From contig NZ_FNRE01000013.1 of the NCBI RefSeq assembly GCF_900107705.1, positions 46,478 through 110,477 on the forward strand: DNA of 64,000 bases. Reading direction: 5' to 3'. This document shows positions 43,752 through 53,200 of the stretch, in pieces; the stretch's first letter is position 1, and every line of letters starts with the position of its first letter. This DNA is from Prevotella sp. tc2-28. GTDB lineage: Bacteria > Bacteroidota > Bacteroidia > Bacteroidales > Bacteroidaceae. Made by a program: the position numbers and the translations under genes. The notes beneath the pieces were generated by a model, which saw only the letters and a list, made by a program, of their open reading frames with translations, had not been told where the DNA came from and did not search any database.

Positions 43752-43781
43752 AAAGAGGCACTTCGGTCGCCTCTTTTTTTC
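43751..43781 (+). terminator. rho-independent terminator after holA
   Basis: AAAAGAGGC and GCCTCTTTT arms around a 9-base loop, then more T residues. The hairpin starts at the holA stop codon. Confidence 0.9.
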
Positions 43782-44516
43782 TAGAATCAAAATTTTACCG
43801 TACAAGAAATTTTGGGCTCAAACCCCGATGGTAAAAGGGATTCACCCTGATTATTCCCCTTCATATTTTGCGTATTTTTCTTTTTCCCTCCAACGGCCCA
43901 GAATTTGCCCAAAATCTCAAAAATCGACGGTTACGAAATGTTAAAATTCGGATTTAATAAATTTTACAGTTCGATTTTACGAATTTAGAAAACTAAAATT
44001 AAGGAAATATAAATCGGATTGGCAGTAAAACAAACAGATATTTGTGTTTGCAAAGATGAATTTAAGGAATTAAATATATAAATACAAATCAAAATCAACG
44101 CCTTAATATTTGCATATTCATAGATATTTAGAACGCAAATAACGCAATATATTGCTAAAAATCAGTAAGATATGCACATTAATGAAAATAACGCATCAAG
44201 AATACATCTTCTTTACCTTTCTAAAGATGCATATTGCCAGCCAAACACCCTATATATGGGGAATACATCATTAAAACCCAATAAGTTATGTATTTTTGCT
44301 CTAAGAAATACTTTGTAATGATTTGTGCTTGTAAATTCAAGTTCGTAATAACAAACCTAAAATTTGCACTTTCTTAATTTAGAATTTGGAATATTGAAAT
44401 ATAAATCTAACATTTAAAAATGAAAATTTTCTTCAGATTTCTTGCAGGATTCAAATAAATGCTTTACCTTTGTAAAATCAATCAAAAATGGCATTTTTTG
44501 CCCTATTTCGACTACA
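43782..44516. other. 735-base gene-free, strongly A+T-rich region
   Basis: No reading frame with coding character on either strand. Composition shifts sharply to A+T, with runs such as TAAATATATAAATAC and many TTTTGC/ATTTGC strings that resemble partial -7 boxes. No DnaA-box cluster (TTATCCACA) and no long repeat was seen. It ends at the XRE regulator start and may be its long regulatory leader or a remnant of foreign DNA. Confidence 0.6.
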
Positions 44517-45005
44517 ATGGATACAAAAGACCGTATTAAACTCATCATGGAAGATCAGCATATGACCCAGCAGGTGTTCGCTGACTTCTTACAACAAGCT
44601 CCTGCAACGCTGAGTAGTATATTCAATGGTAGGACCCGTCCTACCCTGAATATCGTTGATTCGATTAAAAAGAAAATTCCTGACATTTCTATAGAATGGT
44701 TACTCTATGGTACTGGTGAGATGTATATATCCCACCCTACAGAACCGTCTGAAGAGAATATGGAGACCTCTGGCGGTGTTCAGGATCTGATGTTAAACTT
44801 TGATACGCCTAGTGCTGTTTCGTCAAATTTGCATCAAAATGTGTCTCCTGGGGTTAATATGCAACAAGGTGTACGAAATACACACTTGGAATTAACGCGC
44901 GAAGAATTGAAAATGTTGGAGAAAGAGCCGCGTCGCGTTGTTGAGATTCGCGTGTATTACGATGACCAGACTTTCGAGACTTTTGTGCCCGCCAAGAAGC
45001 AATAG
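44517..45005 (+). CDS. XRE-type helix-turn-helix regulator
   Basis: 162 residues from MDTKDRIKLIMEDQHMTQQ; an in-frame ATG at 44442 adds a non-conserved tail and is rejected. The HTH covers about 5-60 (TQQVFADFLQQAPATLSSIF, DSIKKKIPDISIEWLLYGTG). This is the short XRE form common in Bacteroidales, followed by a linker and a C-terminal acidic/aromatic segment (VEIRVYYDDQTFETFVPAK). Target unknown; the long A+T-rich upstream region suggests autoregulation. Confidence 0.88.
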   Translation: MDTKDRIKLIMEDQHMTQQVFADFLQQAPATLSSIFNGRTRPTLNIVDSIKKKIPDISIEWLLYGTGEMYISHPTEPSEENMETSGGVQDLMLNFDTPSAVSSNLHQNVSPGVNMQQGVRNTHLELTREELKMLEKEPRRVVEIRVYYDDQTFETFVPAKKQ

Positions 45006-45010
45006 TCATC

Positions 45011-45304
45011 CTACCATCGAAGACTGTCTCCGATGCCTAACGCCTGATGCAGCCCTTGTGTCAGGCGTTTTAAGTAAGGTGTCGGCAGATCTCCTGCTCG
45101 CGTGTGCTGGCAGGTAAGATGCTGACTTTTAAATAGATAGGGGAATTTCTCATCAACAGCGGTCAGTGTGCTGTTGTTGTAAACACATCCTTTCATCACT
45201 ACTCCTACTTCCGCTTTTTGGGGAAGCAGTGCAGTGTTTTTAAGTATGTGAAGCATCATACAGAAGATGATGCAATATATGGTATATATCAGAATTATTT
45301 CCAT
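45011..45304 (-). CDS. small membrane-anchored hypothetical protein (uncertain)
   Basis: 97 residues with one hydrophobic N-terminal segment (MEIILIYTIYCIIFCMMLHI). No family was recognised. In favour: a TATCTTTG box on the minus strand at 45320-45313, 8 bases before the ATG, and room between divergent genes. Against: the 3' third covers the terminator hairpin of the XRE gene. Confidence 0.4.
   Translation of the reverse strand: MEIILIYTIYCIIFCMMLHILKNTALLPQKAEVGVVMKGCVYNNSTLTAVDEKFPYLFKSQHLTCQHTRAGDLPTPYLKRLTQGLHQALGIGDSLRW
45039..45071 (+). terminator. rho-independent terminator after the XRE gene
   Basis: AACGCCTGA and TCAGGCGTT arms with a 13-base loop followed by TT. It lies inside the minus-strand small ORF at 45011-45304. 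Confidence 0.75.
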
Positions 45305-45312
45305 TGATTTCG

Positions 45313-45371
45313 CAAAGATAGTGTTTTTTTTCTAAACTTCCAATTTTTTTCCCGTTTTTTTTGTACCTTTG
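45313..45371. promoter_or_regulatory. divergent -7 boxes, minus TATCTTTG and plus TACCTTTG
   Basis: TATCTTTG (minus, 45320-45313) faces the small ORF; TACCTTTG (plus, 45364-45371) faces pyrK, 19 bases before the ATG at 45391. Confidence 0.65.
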
Positions 45372-45390
45372 AACCGTGAAACGAAAGACT

Positions 45391-46179
45391 ATGAAGAAAT
45401 ATGTGCTTGATCTGACGGTTCGACAGGTCGAACTGCTCAGTCCAAAACATGTGCTGTTACGACTGACAGACAGTCAGCCGCTCCCCCCGATGCAGCCGGG
45501 ACAGTTTGTAGAAGTACGGGTAGATGGTTCTCCGACAACCTTCCTGCGCCGTCCTATCTCCATCAACTATGTCGACCGTGAGCAGAACGAGCTCTGGCTG
45601 ATGGTGGCGATGATTGGCGATGGTACGCGTCAGCTGGGGCGCCTTCAGGTGGGCGATACGCTCAACTGTGTGCTGCCGTTGGGCAATACGTTTACCATGC
45701 CTGCCAGTGCTGACGAACGCGTCCTTCTCGTTGGCGGAGGCGTAGGAATGGCTCCGATGCTCTATATGGGTGCAGAGATGCAGCGTCGTGGGATACAGCC
45801 CACGTTCCTGTTAGGTGGTCGTACGGCAGCAGACCTGTTGGAACTTGACCTATTTAATAAGTACGGACGCGTGTGTGTGACGACTGAGGACGGATCAATG
45901 GGTGAGCAGGGCTTTGTCACCAATCATTCAGTGCTCCAGGAGTCTTTCGACCGCATCTGCACCTGTGGTCCAAAGCCCATGATGATGGCTGTTGCCCGCT
46001 ATGCCCTGTCGAAGGACATTACGTGTGAGGCCTCATTGGAGAATATGATGGCGTGTGGACTGGGTGCCTGTTTGTGTTGTGTGGAAAAGGTTAAAACGGA
46101 AGACGCGCTCCCCACCAACGTATGTGTCTGCAAAGAAGGTCCGGTGTTTAATGTAAAACGATTGTTATGGCAGATTTAA
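45391..46179 (+). CDS. pyrK: dihydroorotate dehydrogenase electron-transfer subunit
   Basis: 262 residues from [12 protein letters not shown]; a GTG at 45376 would add five residues. FAD-binding segment [18 protein letters not shown]-binding glycine stretch [17 protein letters not shown], and the C-terminal [2Fe-2S] cysteines in [14 protein letters not shown] with a further Cys in NVCVCKEGP. It passes electrons between NAD and PyrD in the class 1B enzyme. The 3' end overlaps pyrD by 13 bases. Confidence 0.95.
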   Translation: MKKYVLDLTVRQVELLSPKHVLLRLTDSQPLPPMQPGQFVEVRVDGSPTTFLRRPISINYVDREQNELWLMVAMIGDGTRQLGRLQVGDTLNCVLPLGNTFTMPASADERVLLVGGGVGMAPMLYMGAEMQRRGIQPTFLLGGRTAADLLELDLFNKYGRVCVTTEDGSMGEQGFVTNHSVLQESFDRICTCGPKPMMMAVARYALSKDITCEASLENMMACGLGACLCCVEKVKTEDALPTNVCVCKEGPVFNVKRLLWQI

Positions 46180-47072
46180 GTGTCAATATAGGGCAGTTAT
46201 CCCTGAAGAATCCCGTAATGACAGCCTCTGGCACCTTTGGCTACGGGTTGGAGTTTGCTGATTTCATCCCCCTTGACGGCTTGGGTGGCATCATTGTCAA
46301 GGGTACCACGTTGCATCCCCGTGAGGGCAATGATTATCCCCGTATGGCAGAGACAGCCCAGGGCATGCTCAATTGTGTGGGCCTTCAGAACAAGGGTGTC
46401 GACTATTTCTGTGAGCATATCTATCCCCAGATTAAGGATATCGATACCAATATGATTGTCAATGTCAGTGGTTCTTCTCCCGAGGATTATGCGGAGTGTG
46501 CGGCTCGAATAGATGCCTTGGAGAACATTCCGGCTATCGAGCTGAATATCTCATGTCCCAACGTGAAGGACGGTGGCATGGCCTTTGGTGTCACCTGTGC
46601 CGGTGCAGAGAGTGTGGTGAGGGCCGTCCGTGAGCGTTATCACAAGACGCTGATTGTCAAGTTGTCGCCCAATGTCACCAATATCGCAGATATCGCACGG
46701 GCCTGTGAGGCACAGGGAGCAGACAGCGTTTCGCTTATCAATACCCTGATGGGCATGGCTATTGATATCGAGCATCGCAAGCCTTTGCTCAGCATCAATA
46801 CCGGTGGCTTGAGCGGTCCTTGTGTAAAGCCCGTCGCCCTCCGTATGGTGTGGCAGGTGGCCAAGGCGGTAAAGATTCCTGTTGTGGGACTGGGAGGCAT
46901 CTCCAGTGCTACCGATGCCATCGAGTTCCTGATGGCTGGTGCGACAGCCATAGAGATAGGAACGGCTAACTTCCTCGATCCGGCTATCACCATCAAGGTT
47001 CGCGATGGTATCAACCAGTGGTTGGATGCCCATGGGTGCAAGAATGTTCAAGAAATCGTTGGATGTCTATGA
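46167..47072 (+). CDS. pyrD: dihydroorotate dehydrogenase, class 1B catalytic subunit
   Basis: 301 residues: [49 protein letters not shown] with the catalytic Cys position of class 1, and the FMN phosphate-binding stretch [20 protein letters not shown]. It oxidises dihydroorotate to orotate in pyrimidine synthesis, with the neighbouring PyrK. Confidence 0.96.
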   Translation: MADLSVNIGQLSLKNPVMTASGTFGYGLEFADFIPLDGLGGIIVKGTTLHPREGNDYPRMAETAQGMLNCVGLQNKGVDYFCEHIYPQIKDIDTNMIVNVSGSSPEDYAECAARIDALENIPAIELNISCPNVKDGGMAFGVTCAGAESVVRAVRERYHKTLIVKLSPNVTNIADIARACEAQGADSVSLINTLMGMAIDIEHRKPLLSINTGGLSGPCVKPVALRMVWQVAKAVKIPVVGLGGISSATDAIEFLMAGATAIEIGTANFLDPAITIKVRDGINQWLDAHGCKNVQEIVGCL

Positions 47073-47077
47073 ACAAT

Positions 47078-47105
47078 TTGAGGGTGGTCAATCGACCACC
47101 CTCAA
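47078..47105. repeat. perfect 12-base inverted repeat after pyrD
   Basis: TTGAGGGTGGTC and its complement around AATC, six bases after the pyrD stop. No T-tract follows (CCAACACAAAAAC), so it is a stable mRNA 3' stem or an unusual terminator. The remaining 130 bases to aroC hold nothing recognisable. Confidence 0.85.
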
Positions 47106-47240
47106 CCAACACAAAAACTAAACTAGACTTAACTAAAAGCAATCCGGATTTTCACAAACCCTAGATAGCCACTTGCAAAGTTAGTACAAATCTTTTAAAC
47201 TGCAAGGCTTTTTATGATTTTTTTGCATTTTAATGCGGTT

Positions 47241-48332
47241 TTACCCCATTTTCTTCGTTTTATCTGACAAAAAAGCGTCTAAAATGGTTATTGCAGCCAT
47301 GGCTTCCACGATGGGAACGGCTCGAGGCAATACACATGGGTCGTGACGTCCTTTGGCTGTCAGCGTCGTCTTCTCTCCGTGGATGTCTACCGTGTCCTGT
47401 TCGCGGAGTAGGGTGGCCACTGGTTTGAAAGCTATCCGACAGTAGATGTCTTGTCCGTTGGAGATACCTCCCTGTATTCCCCCGCTATGGTTGGTCTTTG
47501 TCCCGATGGGCTTGTTCCCGTCGGGGCTGCTATTGTTGACAAATACGTCATTCTGTTCTGAACCCCGATGGGTGACGCCGGCAAATCCCTCACCATATTC
47601 AAATCCCTTGACAGCATTGATGCTGAGCATGGCAGCGCCCAGCTGGGCATGTAGTTTGCCGAACTCAGGCTCGCCAAGTCCCACGGGACAGCCTGTTATC
47701 ACACAGGTGATGACGCCTCCGATGGTGTCGCCCTCGGCCTTTACCTGTTCTATGAGGTGCATCATCTCAGCGGCTTTCTCCTCGTCCGGACATCTCACTG
47801 CGTTGTTCTCCGTCTTCGTCAGGTCATACAGGTGGTAGTCGCGGTCAAGGGCTATCTCGCCCACTTGTGAGGTATAGGCGGTGATGTGAACGCCGATTTC
47901 CTTCAGCGCCAGCTTAGCCAGTGCACCAGCCACACAACGGCTGATGGTGATACGTGCCGACGAGCGTCCACCGCCCCGGTGATCGCGTATGCCGTATTTG
48001 GTGTTGTACGTATAGTCTGCATGCGACGGACGATACACCTCGCGCATGTTGTCATAGTCATTCGAGTGCTGGTTGGTGTTCCTGACGATGAAACCAATGG
48101 GACATCCCGTTGACTTTCCCTCGAACACACCGCTCAGCAGTTCTACCTGGTCAGCCTCTTGGCGGGCCGTTGTGATGGCACTCTGTCCTGGACGTCGTCT
48201 GTTCAGCTCCTGTTGGATAAACGCCATGTCAATAGGGATTCCTGCGGGCATCCCGTCTACGACACCACCAATCGCCTCTCCATGGCTCTCGCCAAATGTC
48301 GTCAGTCTGAATATATTTCCTATCGTGTTCAT
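47241..48332 (-). CDS. aroC: chorismate synthase
   Basis: 363 residues with the three family signatures: [18 protein letters not shown] near the N-terminus, the [20 protein letters not shown] segment near 125-144, and [19 protein letters not shown] near the C-terminus. It makes chorismate from EPSP using reduced FMN. It follows slyD by 13 bases and shares its promoter. Confidence 0.97.
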   Translation of the reverse strand: MNTIGNIFRLTTFGESHGEAIGGVVDGMPAGIPIDMAFIQQELNRRRPGQSAITTARQEADQVELLSGVFEGKSTGCPIGFIVRNTNQHSNDYDNMREVYRPSHADYTYNTKYGIRDHRGGGRSSARITISRCVAGALAKLALKEIGVHITAYTSQVGEIALDRDYHLYDLTKTENNAVRCPDEEKAAEMMHLIEQVKAEGDTIGGVITCVITGCPVGLGEPEFGKLHAQLGAAMLSINAVKGFEYGEGFAGVTHRGSEQNDVFVNNSSPDGNKPIGTKTNHSGGIQGGISNGQDIYCRIAFKPVATLLREQDTVDIHGEKTTLTAKGRHDPCVLPRAVPIVEAMAAITILDAFLSDKTKKMG

Positions 48333-48345
48333 GAATTAACCTTAA

Positions 48346-48909
48346 CTAATTGCAGCCGCAGCCCTCGCTGCAGTCGCCTCCGCAGTCACCGCAGTGTCCG
48401 CCACAACCGCTGCATCCGCCTGTCATGTGCTTGATCAGGTGCTGTATTTCTTCGTTGGTGGCATCGCGACTCTCCAGAACTTTCCCTTCGAAAATCAGCT
48501 TCTCTCCAGCCAGCGGGTGGTTCAAGTCCACCTTTACCTTGTCTTCGCCAACTTCCAGTACATGGCCGTAGAATCGTTTGCCCTCTTCGTTCTGTAGGGG
48601 GATGATGGCATCTGCATAGATGTGCTCGTGGTCGAAGCGTCCGTCTACGCAGAACATCTCGCGCTCCAGGTCCAATACGCGTTCTTTCACGTACTCGCCA
48701 TAGGCTTCCTCTTTCTCCAGTGCAAAGCTGAAGTCCTGTCCCTGCTCCAGGTTAGCCACCTGCTGTTCAAAGGCGTCGAGTGTGATGCCAAAGCCGGTGA
48801 TAAACTGGAACGGCTGTCCTTCCTGCGTCTGTTCTACCAATTCTTTTCCGTTCTCGCCTTCCGTGTACAAGCTGTAAGCCACGGAAATCATTTTGTTCTT
48901 ATTTTCCAT
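48346..48909 (-). CDS. slyD: SlyD-like FKBP peptidyl-prolyl isomerase
   Basis: 187 residues: split FKBP domain with an IF insert (GFGITLDAFEQQVANLEQGQ, VDLNHPLAGEKLIFEGKV) and a Cys/His/Gly-rich tail (GGCSGCGGHCGDCGGDCSEG) that would bind nickel or other metals. It acts as a cytoplasmic chaperone and isomerase. It leads the slyD-aroC pair. Confidence 0.93.
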   Translation of the reverse strand: MENKNKMISVAYSLYTEGENGKELVEQTQEGQPFQFITGFGITLDAFEQQVANLEQGQDFSFALEKEEAYGEYVKERVLDLEREMFCVDGRFDHEHIYADAIIPLQNEEGKRFYGHVLEVGEDKVKVDLNHPLAGEKLIFEGKVLESRDATNEEIQHLIKHMTGGCSGCGGHCGDCGGDCSEGCGCN

Positions 48910-48941
48910 TGATTTCTCTTACTGTTTCTTTGATTCGTGTG

Positions 48942-48973
48942 CAAAAGTAATATTTTACGGGCGAAAAACCAAA
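48942..48973 (-). promoter_or_regulatory. promoter of slyD-aroC
   Basis: On the minus strand TTTG (48973-48970), a 20-base spacer and TACTTTTG (48949-48942), about 33 bases before the slyD start. Confidence 0.7.
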
Positions 48974-49101
48974 GGAATCCCGTTTTTTCTTTTATATAAT
49001 AAGGTGTAATCCCCTTTAGATTGACCTACGTCAATGTTTCCCGACATTCTTTGATGAAGGTCAAGAATTCGGACTGTGTGCGCAAACAATTTGCTAAAAA
49101 G

Positions 49102-49133
49102 TTTGGAGCGTATGGATTTTTGCCTTACCTTTG
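49102..49133 (+). promoter_or_regulatory. promoter of the small exported protein gene
   Basis: TTTG (49102-49105), a 20-base spacer and TACCTTTG (49126-49133), followed by a leader of about 75 bases. The 300-base gap between slyD and this gene otherwise holds only the slyD promoter. Confidence 0.8.
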
Positions 49134-49212
49134 CATCGTCAATCAAGGTAAAAGGGTTGACTAAAGGATAACAATTTAGGTATAATTAAAAGATTAAGAA
49201 AGGGTAACAAAA

Positions 49213-49572
49213 ATGAAAAGAATGATTCTTACAATTGTAGCAATGCTTAGCATGACTATGACATTTGCAGAGAATGAGAATTTGAATGCTCTGAACAGTA
49301 CCGAAGCTTATGATATGAACGTAAATATGAACAAGCTCAGTCAGGCTCTCGGTCTGTCAAAGGACCAGGTTGAAGGTGTGGCTGAAATCCACAAGACTTT
49401 CAGTGCAGAGATGATGTTCGCCGCACAGTATGGTAAGGAGGAACGTGCCAAGATGGTCGAGAAGGCTATCAACAAGGACCTCGCCTACATGAACTACATG
49501 CTGAACGAGAACCAGTACCGCAAGTATGTGATGCTGCTCAACGTAACACTGAACAATCGTGGTTTGAAATAA
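49213..49572 (+). CDS. small exported hypothetical protein
   Basis: 119 residues with a signal peptide (MKRMILTIVAMLSMTMTFAE) and an alpha-helical mature part (MNKLSQALGLSKDQVEGVAE, YMNYMLNENQYRKYVMLLNV) with no Cys. No family recognised. It has its own promoter and terminator, a 75-base leader and highly regular codon use, consistent with strong expression. Confidence 0.8.
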   Translation: MKRMILTIVAMLSMTMTFAENENLNALNSTEAYDMNVNMNKLSQALGLSKDQVEGVAEIHKTFSAEMMFAAQYGKEERAKMVEKAINKDLAYMNYMLNENQYRKYVMLLNVTLNNRGLK

Positions 49573-49602
49573 TCAGACAAAATTTAACACAACTTATTAA
49601 AC

Positions 49603-49638
49603 GCCATCGTTCCCCCCAGAACGATGGCCTTTTTTTTG
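49603..49638 (+). terminator. rho-independent terminator
   Basis: GCCATCGTTC and GAACGATGGC arms (10 bases) with a 6-base loop, followed by nine or more pyrimidines, mostly T. Confidence 0.92.
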
Positions 49639-49643
49639 TATAA

Positions 49644-49681
49644 GTTAAGGTTAACGTTAGCGTTAAGGTTAACGTTAGCGT
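49644..49681. repeat. hexamer/18-mer tandem array between terminator and capsule promoter
   Basis: An 18-base unit GTTAAGGTTAACGTTAGC occurs twice in tandem (itself three related hexamers), followed by GTTTTT. It separates the upstream terminator from the upxY promoter. Confidence 0.9.
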
Positions 49682-49720
49682 TTTTTTCCAAAAAAAATAC
49701 GTTTTTATAAAAAAATGTTG

Positions 49721-49728
49721 TATCTTTG
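49721..49728 (+). promoter_or_regulatory. -7 box of the capsule locus (TATCTTTG)
   Basis: TATCTTTG, 9 bases before the ATG of the upxY-like gene, so the mRNA leader is only a few bases long. No inverted-repeat invertible promoter was seen. Confidence 0.7.
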
Positions 49729-49737
49729 CACCCAAAT

Positions 49738-50274
49738 ATGGCAGTTAAGACATGGGTGGTGGTCCGAACCTTCAATCGGAAAGAGATGGAAGTCAGTACA
49801 TTCTTGCATCAGAATGGCCTTCCCCATTTCATACCTATGACCTATCACGAGAAGGTGATGTCAGCAGGCGAGAAGCCAAAGAAGGTGCTCGTACCCGTCA
49901 TCCATAACTACATCTTTCTAGAGAAGACGATGGACGCGGTTCAGCTCCGTAGCAAGTTGTCCGAGTGCCGTGTCCCCGTTCATTTGATGTGTGACAAGGA
50001 CAAACAGCGGATTACAGAGATTCGCGACAGCGACATGGTGGAGTTCCGCCTCCTTTGCGACCCTGACTATGCTCGCACACCTTCCGATTTCCTCGATGCA
50101 GAGGAAGCTGAGGCGCTCCCCGGCAAGGAAGTAGAGATTGTCCACGGTCCCTTTACCGGTCTCCATGGCAAGTTGCATAAGAAGAACCAGAAATACTGGT
50201 TTGTCAAGACCGTTGGTGGCGTCAGCGTCATGCTGCGCATCTCCCGCTGGTATTGTAAGGTGTTAGACAAATAA
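49738..50274 (+). CDS. UpxY-family transcription antiterminator (NusG-like)
   Basis: 178 residues from MAVKTWVVVRTFNRKEMEVS. The N-terminal NusG-type domain (LHQNGLPHFIPMTYHEKV, VLVPVIHNYIFLEKTMDAVQ) and a C-terminal KOW-like segment (GKEVEIVHGPFTGLHGKLHK) are visible. UpxY proteins head Bacteroidales capsule loci and prevent early transcription stops. The next gene, 14 bases away, is the polysaccharide export fusion, as expected. Confidence 0.9.
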   Translation: MAVKTWVVVRTFNRKEMEVSTFLHQNGLPHFIPMTYHEKVMSAGEKPKKVLVPVIHNYIFLEKTMDAVQLRSKLSECRVPVHLMCDKDKQRITEIRDSDMVEFRLLCDPDYARTPSDFLDAEEAEALPGKEVEIVHGPFTGLHGKLHKKNQKYWFVKTVGGVSVMLRISRWYCKVLDK

Positions 50275-50288
50275 AAAACAAATACGAT

Positions 50289-53200
50289 ATGGAAATAAAC
50301 GAAAAATCGTTCAATATGACTGAGATGGACACCGAGGAACGGTCCTCCCTGTTCAATCTTCAGAATATTCTGATGACCTTTGCCCTTCATTGGAAGTGGT
50401 TCATCCCCTCTGTTGTCGTCTGCCTGCTGATAGGCTTTGTCTATTGGTGGAACCAGCCGACCACGATGGCTGTGAGAGGCAAGATGCGCTTGATTCAGCA
50501 GACCCAGGATAAGGGTAATGCCGTCAGTGCCGGCCTTGCAGTGCTCAGCTCCCTGCCTTTGGGCATTGGCAACAACCTGAGCGCCAGCCTGGGTGGTGCC
50601 CAGGGTATTGATGTCGAGAAAGAGATCATTCTTTCCAGCGACCTCGTCACGGAGGTGGTCCTCGACCTGGGTCTTTACACCGAATACCGCATGGGTCGTT
50701 GGGGTCGTTCCTACGTGCTCTATAAGGACCAGCCTGTCACGGTGGCCCTCGACCGCACCCACCTGCTTTGGATGGATCGTGAGTTGCCTTTGCACTATCA
50801 CCAGATAAGTCTGACACTCAGCAAGGATTCCGAAGGCTATCATGCTGACATCATTGCCGGTGGCAGGTCTATCCAGAAAAATTTCAAGGCCCTTCCTGAC
50901 AAGGTGATGACCGAGGTGGGCACCCTCTTTTTCTCCCCTAACCAGTCGTTGACGCCCCAACAGCGTCGTGCCTATGCCGATGGTTTCCAGATGCAAGTCA
51001 CCATCCGACCTCCGAAAACGGTGGCTGCTGGTTTTATCGGCCGCATGGTCGCTGAGGCGCCTACCAAGTCTTCTACAAACATGCTGCATATCACCGTCCG
51101 CGACGAGAACATGATGCGAGGCATCGATTTCATCACCCGCCTGGTTGACATCTACAACCAGCAGGGTAGGGAGGATATGCGTGATCAGAACCGACTCACC
51201 GACCAGTTTGTCAACCAGCGTCTGGTCAAGATCAACGAGGAATTAGGTATCAGCGACGATGCTTACGAGCAGTCCAAGGTGAAATACCAGATTACCCAGC
51301 CTGCTGAGGATGCTGCTGAGGCTGTTGGCAAGAAATCACAATACGACCAGCAACTCATCCAGATTGGCATCCAGCTCCAGCTTCACGACTATATGATGGA
51401 GTTTGCCCAGAACCCCGCCAACATCTACGAGGTCATTCCTGTCGTCAGTGGCGGTATGGGCATGGGTGGCAGCATGGGTATGGGTAGTACGGGTGGCGGA
51501 GGTCAAGCTTTGTCGCGCCATAACACCCTGGCTTTCCAGCGCAAGGAGTTGCTTAAGAGCATGAGCGACAAGGCGCCGCAGGTGCAGCGTGTCACCGAAC
51601 TGATTGAGGAACTGCGCCCCACACTGCTCACCGAACTCTCTCGCACCCGTCAGGCAATGGTCATCCAACGCCAGAATGTGGAGCGTGAATACCAGAAGGC
51701 GATGGAGCGCATTGGCAGTGCCCCCCATATCGAACGCGTGTTCACCGATATCGAACGCCTTCGTGAAATCAAGCAGGGCGTCTATCTCGTCATGCTGCAG
51801 AAACGTGAAGAGCTGGCGATGGGTCGTGTCGATGTCACTGACAAGGGAAAACTCATCGAGAAGGCGCAGGTGGTTGGCGGCAGTGTCCTGCCTAACCGCA
51901 ACATGATTATGCTGATTGCCCTGGCCATTGGCATCCTGCTACCCTTGGTGCTCCTCATCCTGTTCCAGTTCCTCCGTACCAAGGTCGGTATGCGTGCTGA
52001 CATCGAGTCAGCCTCCCGCCTCCCCATTCTGGGCGAAGTCTTCAATGTCCACCAGGAGGAGGCACTCCGCACGGTGCGTACCAACTTATTGTTGCGCTTA
52101 CAACCCGACCAGAAGACCCTTTTGGTCACCTCCGATGCCGTTGGTGATGGCAAGACCTATCAGGCCATCCAGTTGGCACAGGGCTTGGCACGCTTAGACA
52201 AGAAAGTAGTCCTCGTCGACCTCGACCTGCGCCATCCGGGCATAGCCCAGGCATTGGGCATCACTGCAAAGGGGGGCACCTTCTCCCTCTTGAGCCTCAC
52301 CTCTCCGGCAGCTGCTGATGTGCAGTCGCAGCTTGTCACCGTTGACAATATCGATGTTCTCCCGGCAGGCACCCCCTCTCAGGTTCACCCCTCCGACCTC
52401 CTGTCTCGCGACAGCCTCGTCCAGGTGCTGACCCTGCTGAAGGCCCGTTATGACTATGTCGTCATCGACGGTCCTGCCATGGCTGGCAATAGTGATACCC
52501 TCCAGATTGCCACCCAGGCCGATGCTACCTGCTTCATCGTCAAGGCTGACCATACCGCTAAGGCTGTTGTCAAGGCCATCGACAAGGAGTCGCGCCTCCC
52601 CCATACCATGTTCATCTATAATCTGATTGATATGTCAAAGAAGAAAAACAAGTTTTTGTATAAGCAGGTGCTGATGCTCCTTTCCTTCGTGCTGGTACTC
52701 TCCTCCTGCTCTGTCAAGAAGTTCGCCTATTTGCAGGGAGCCGACAAGATAGACCTCAACAAGCAGAGCGCCCTCTATGATGCCCGCATCATGCCCAAGG
52801 ACCAGCTGAACATCCATGTCTACACCATCAACGCCGGTGCAGCCACCCCCTTTAACATGGGTTCGGTCAATGCCACCAGTTCTACGATGGGTGGTGCTGC
52901 CAATCTCTCTACGGCTACAGGCAATCAGAACTACCTCGTCAGCAATGACGGCACCATCAACTTCCCCATCCTGGGTCGCATCAAGGTGGTTGGTCTCACC
53001 AAGGATGAGTGTGAGGACATGATTCTCGAGAAAATCCGTCCCTATATGGCAGAGAGCGAGCGTCCCATCGTGACCGTCCGTCAGGCCAACTATTCCATCA
53101 CCGTACTTGGTGAGGTTGGTGCTCCAGGCACCATCCAGGTTTCCCGTGAGAAGATTAACATCTACGAGGCCCTTGCCCAGGCTGGCGACCTTACCGTCTA

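Noticed and set aside
43782..44516. A+T-rich region as a replication origin
   Set aside because: No cluster of DnaA boxes (TTATCCACA or close variants), no dnaA, and holA nearby is not diagnostic of oriC.
44442..44516. Upstream start of the XRE gene
   Set aside because: The added 25 residues have no HTH-family counterpart and the internal ATG gives the standard N-terminus.
48955..49146. 63-residue minus-strand ORF upstream of the small exported protein
   Set aside because: It is antisense to a well-formed promoter and leader and has no coding character.
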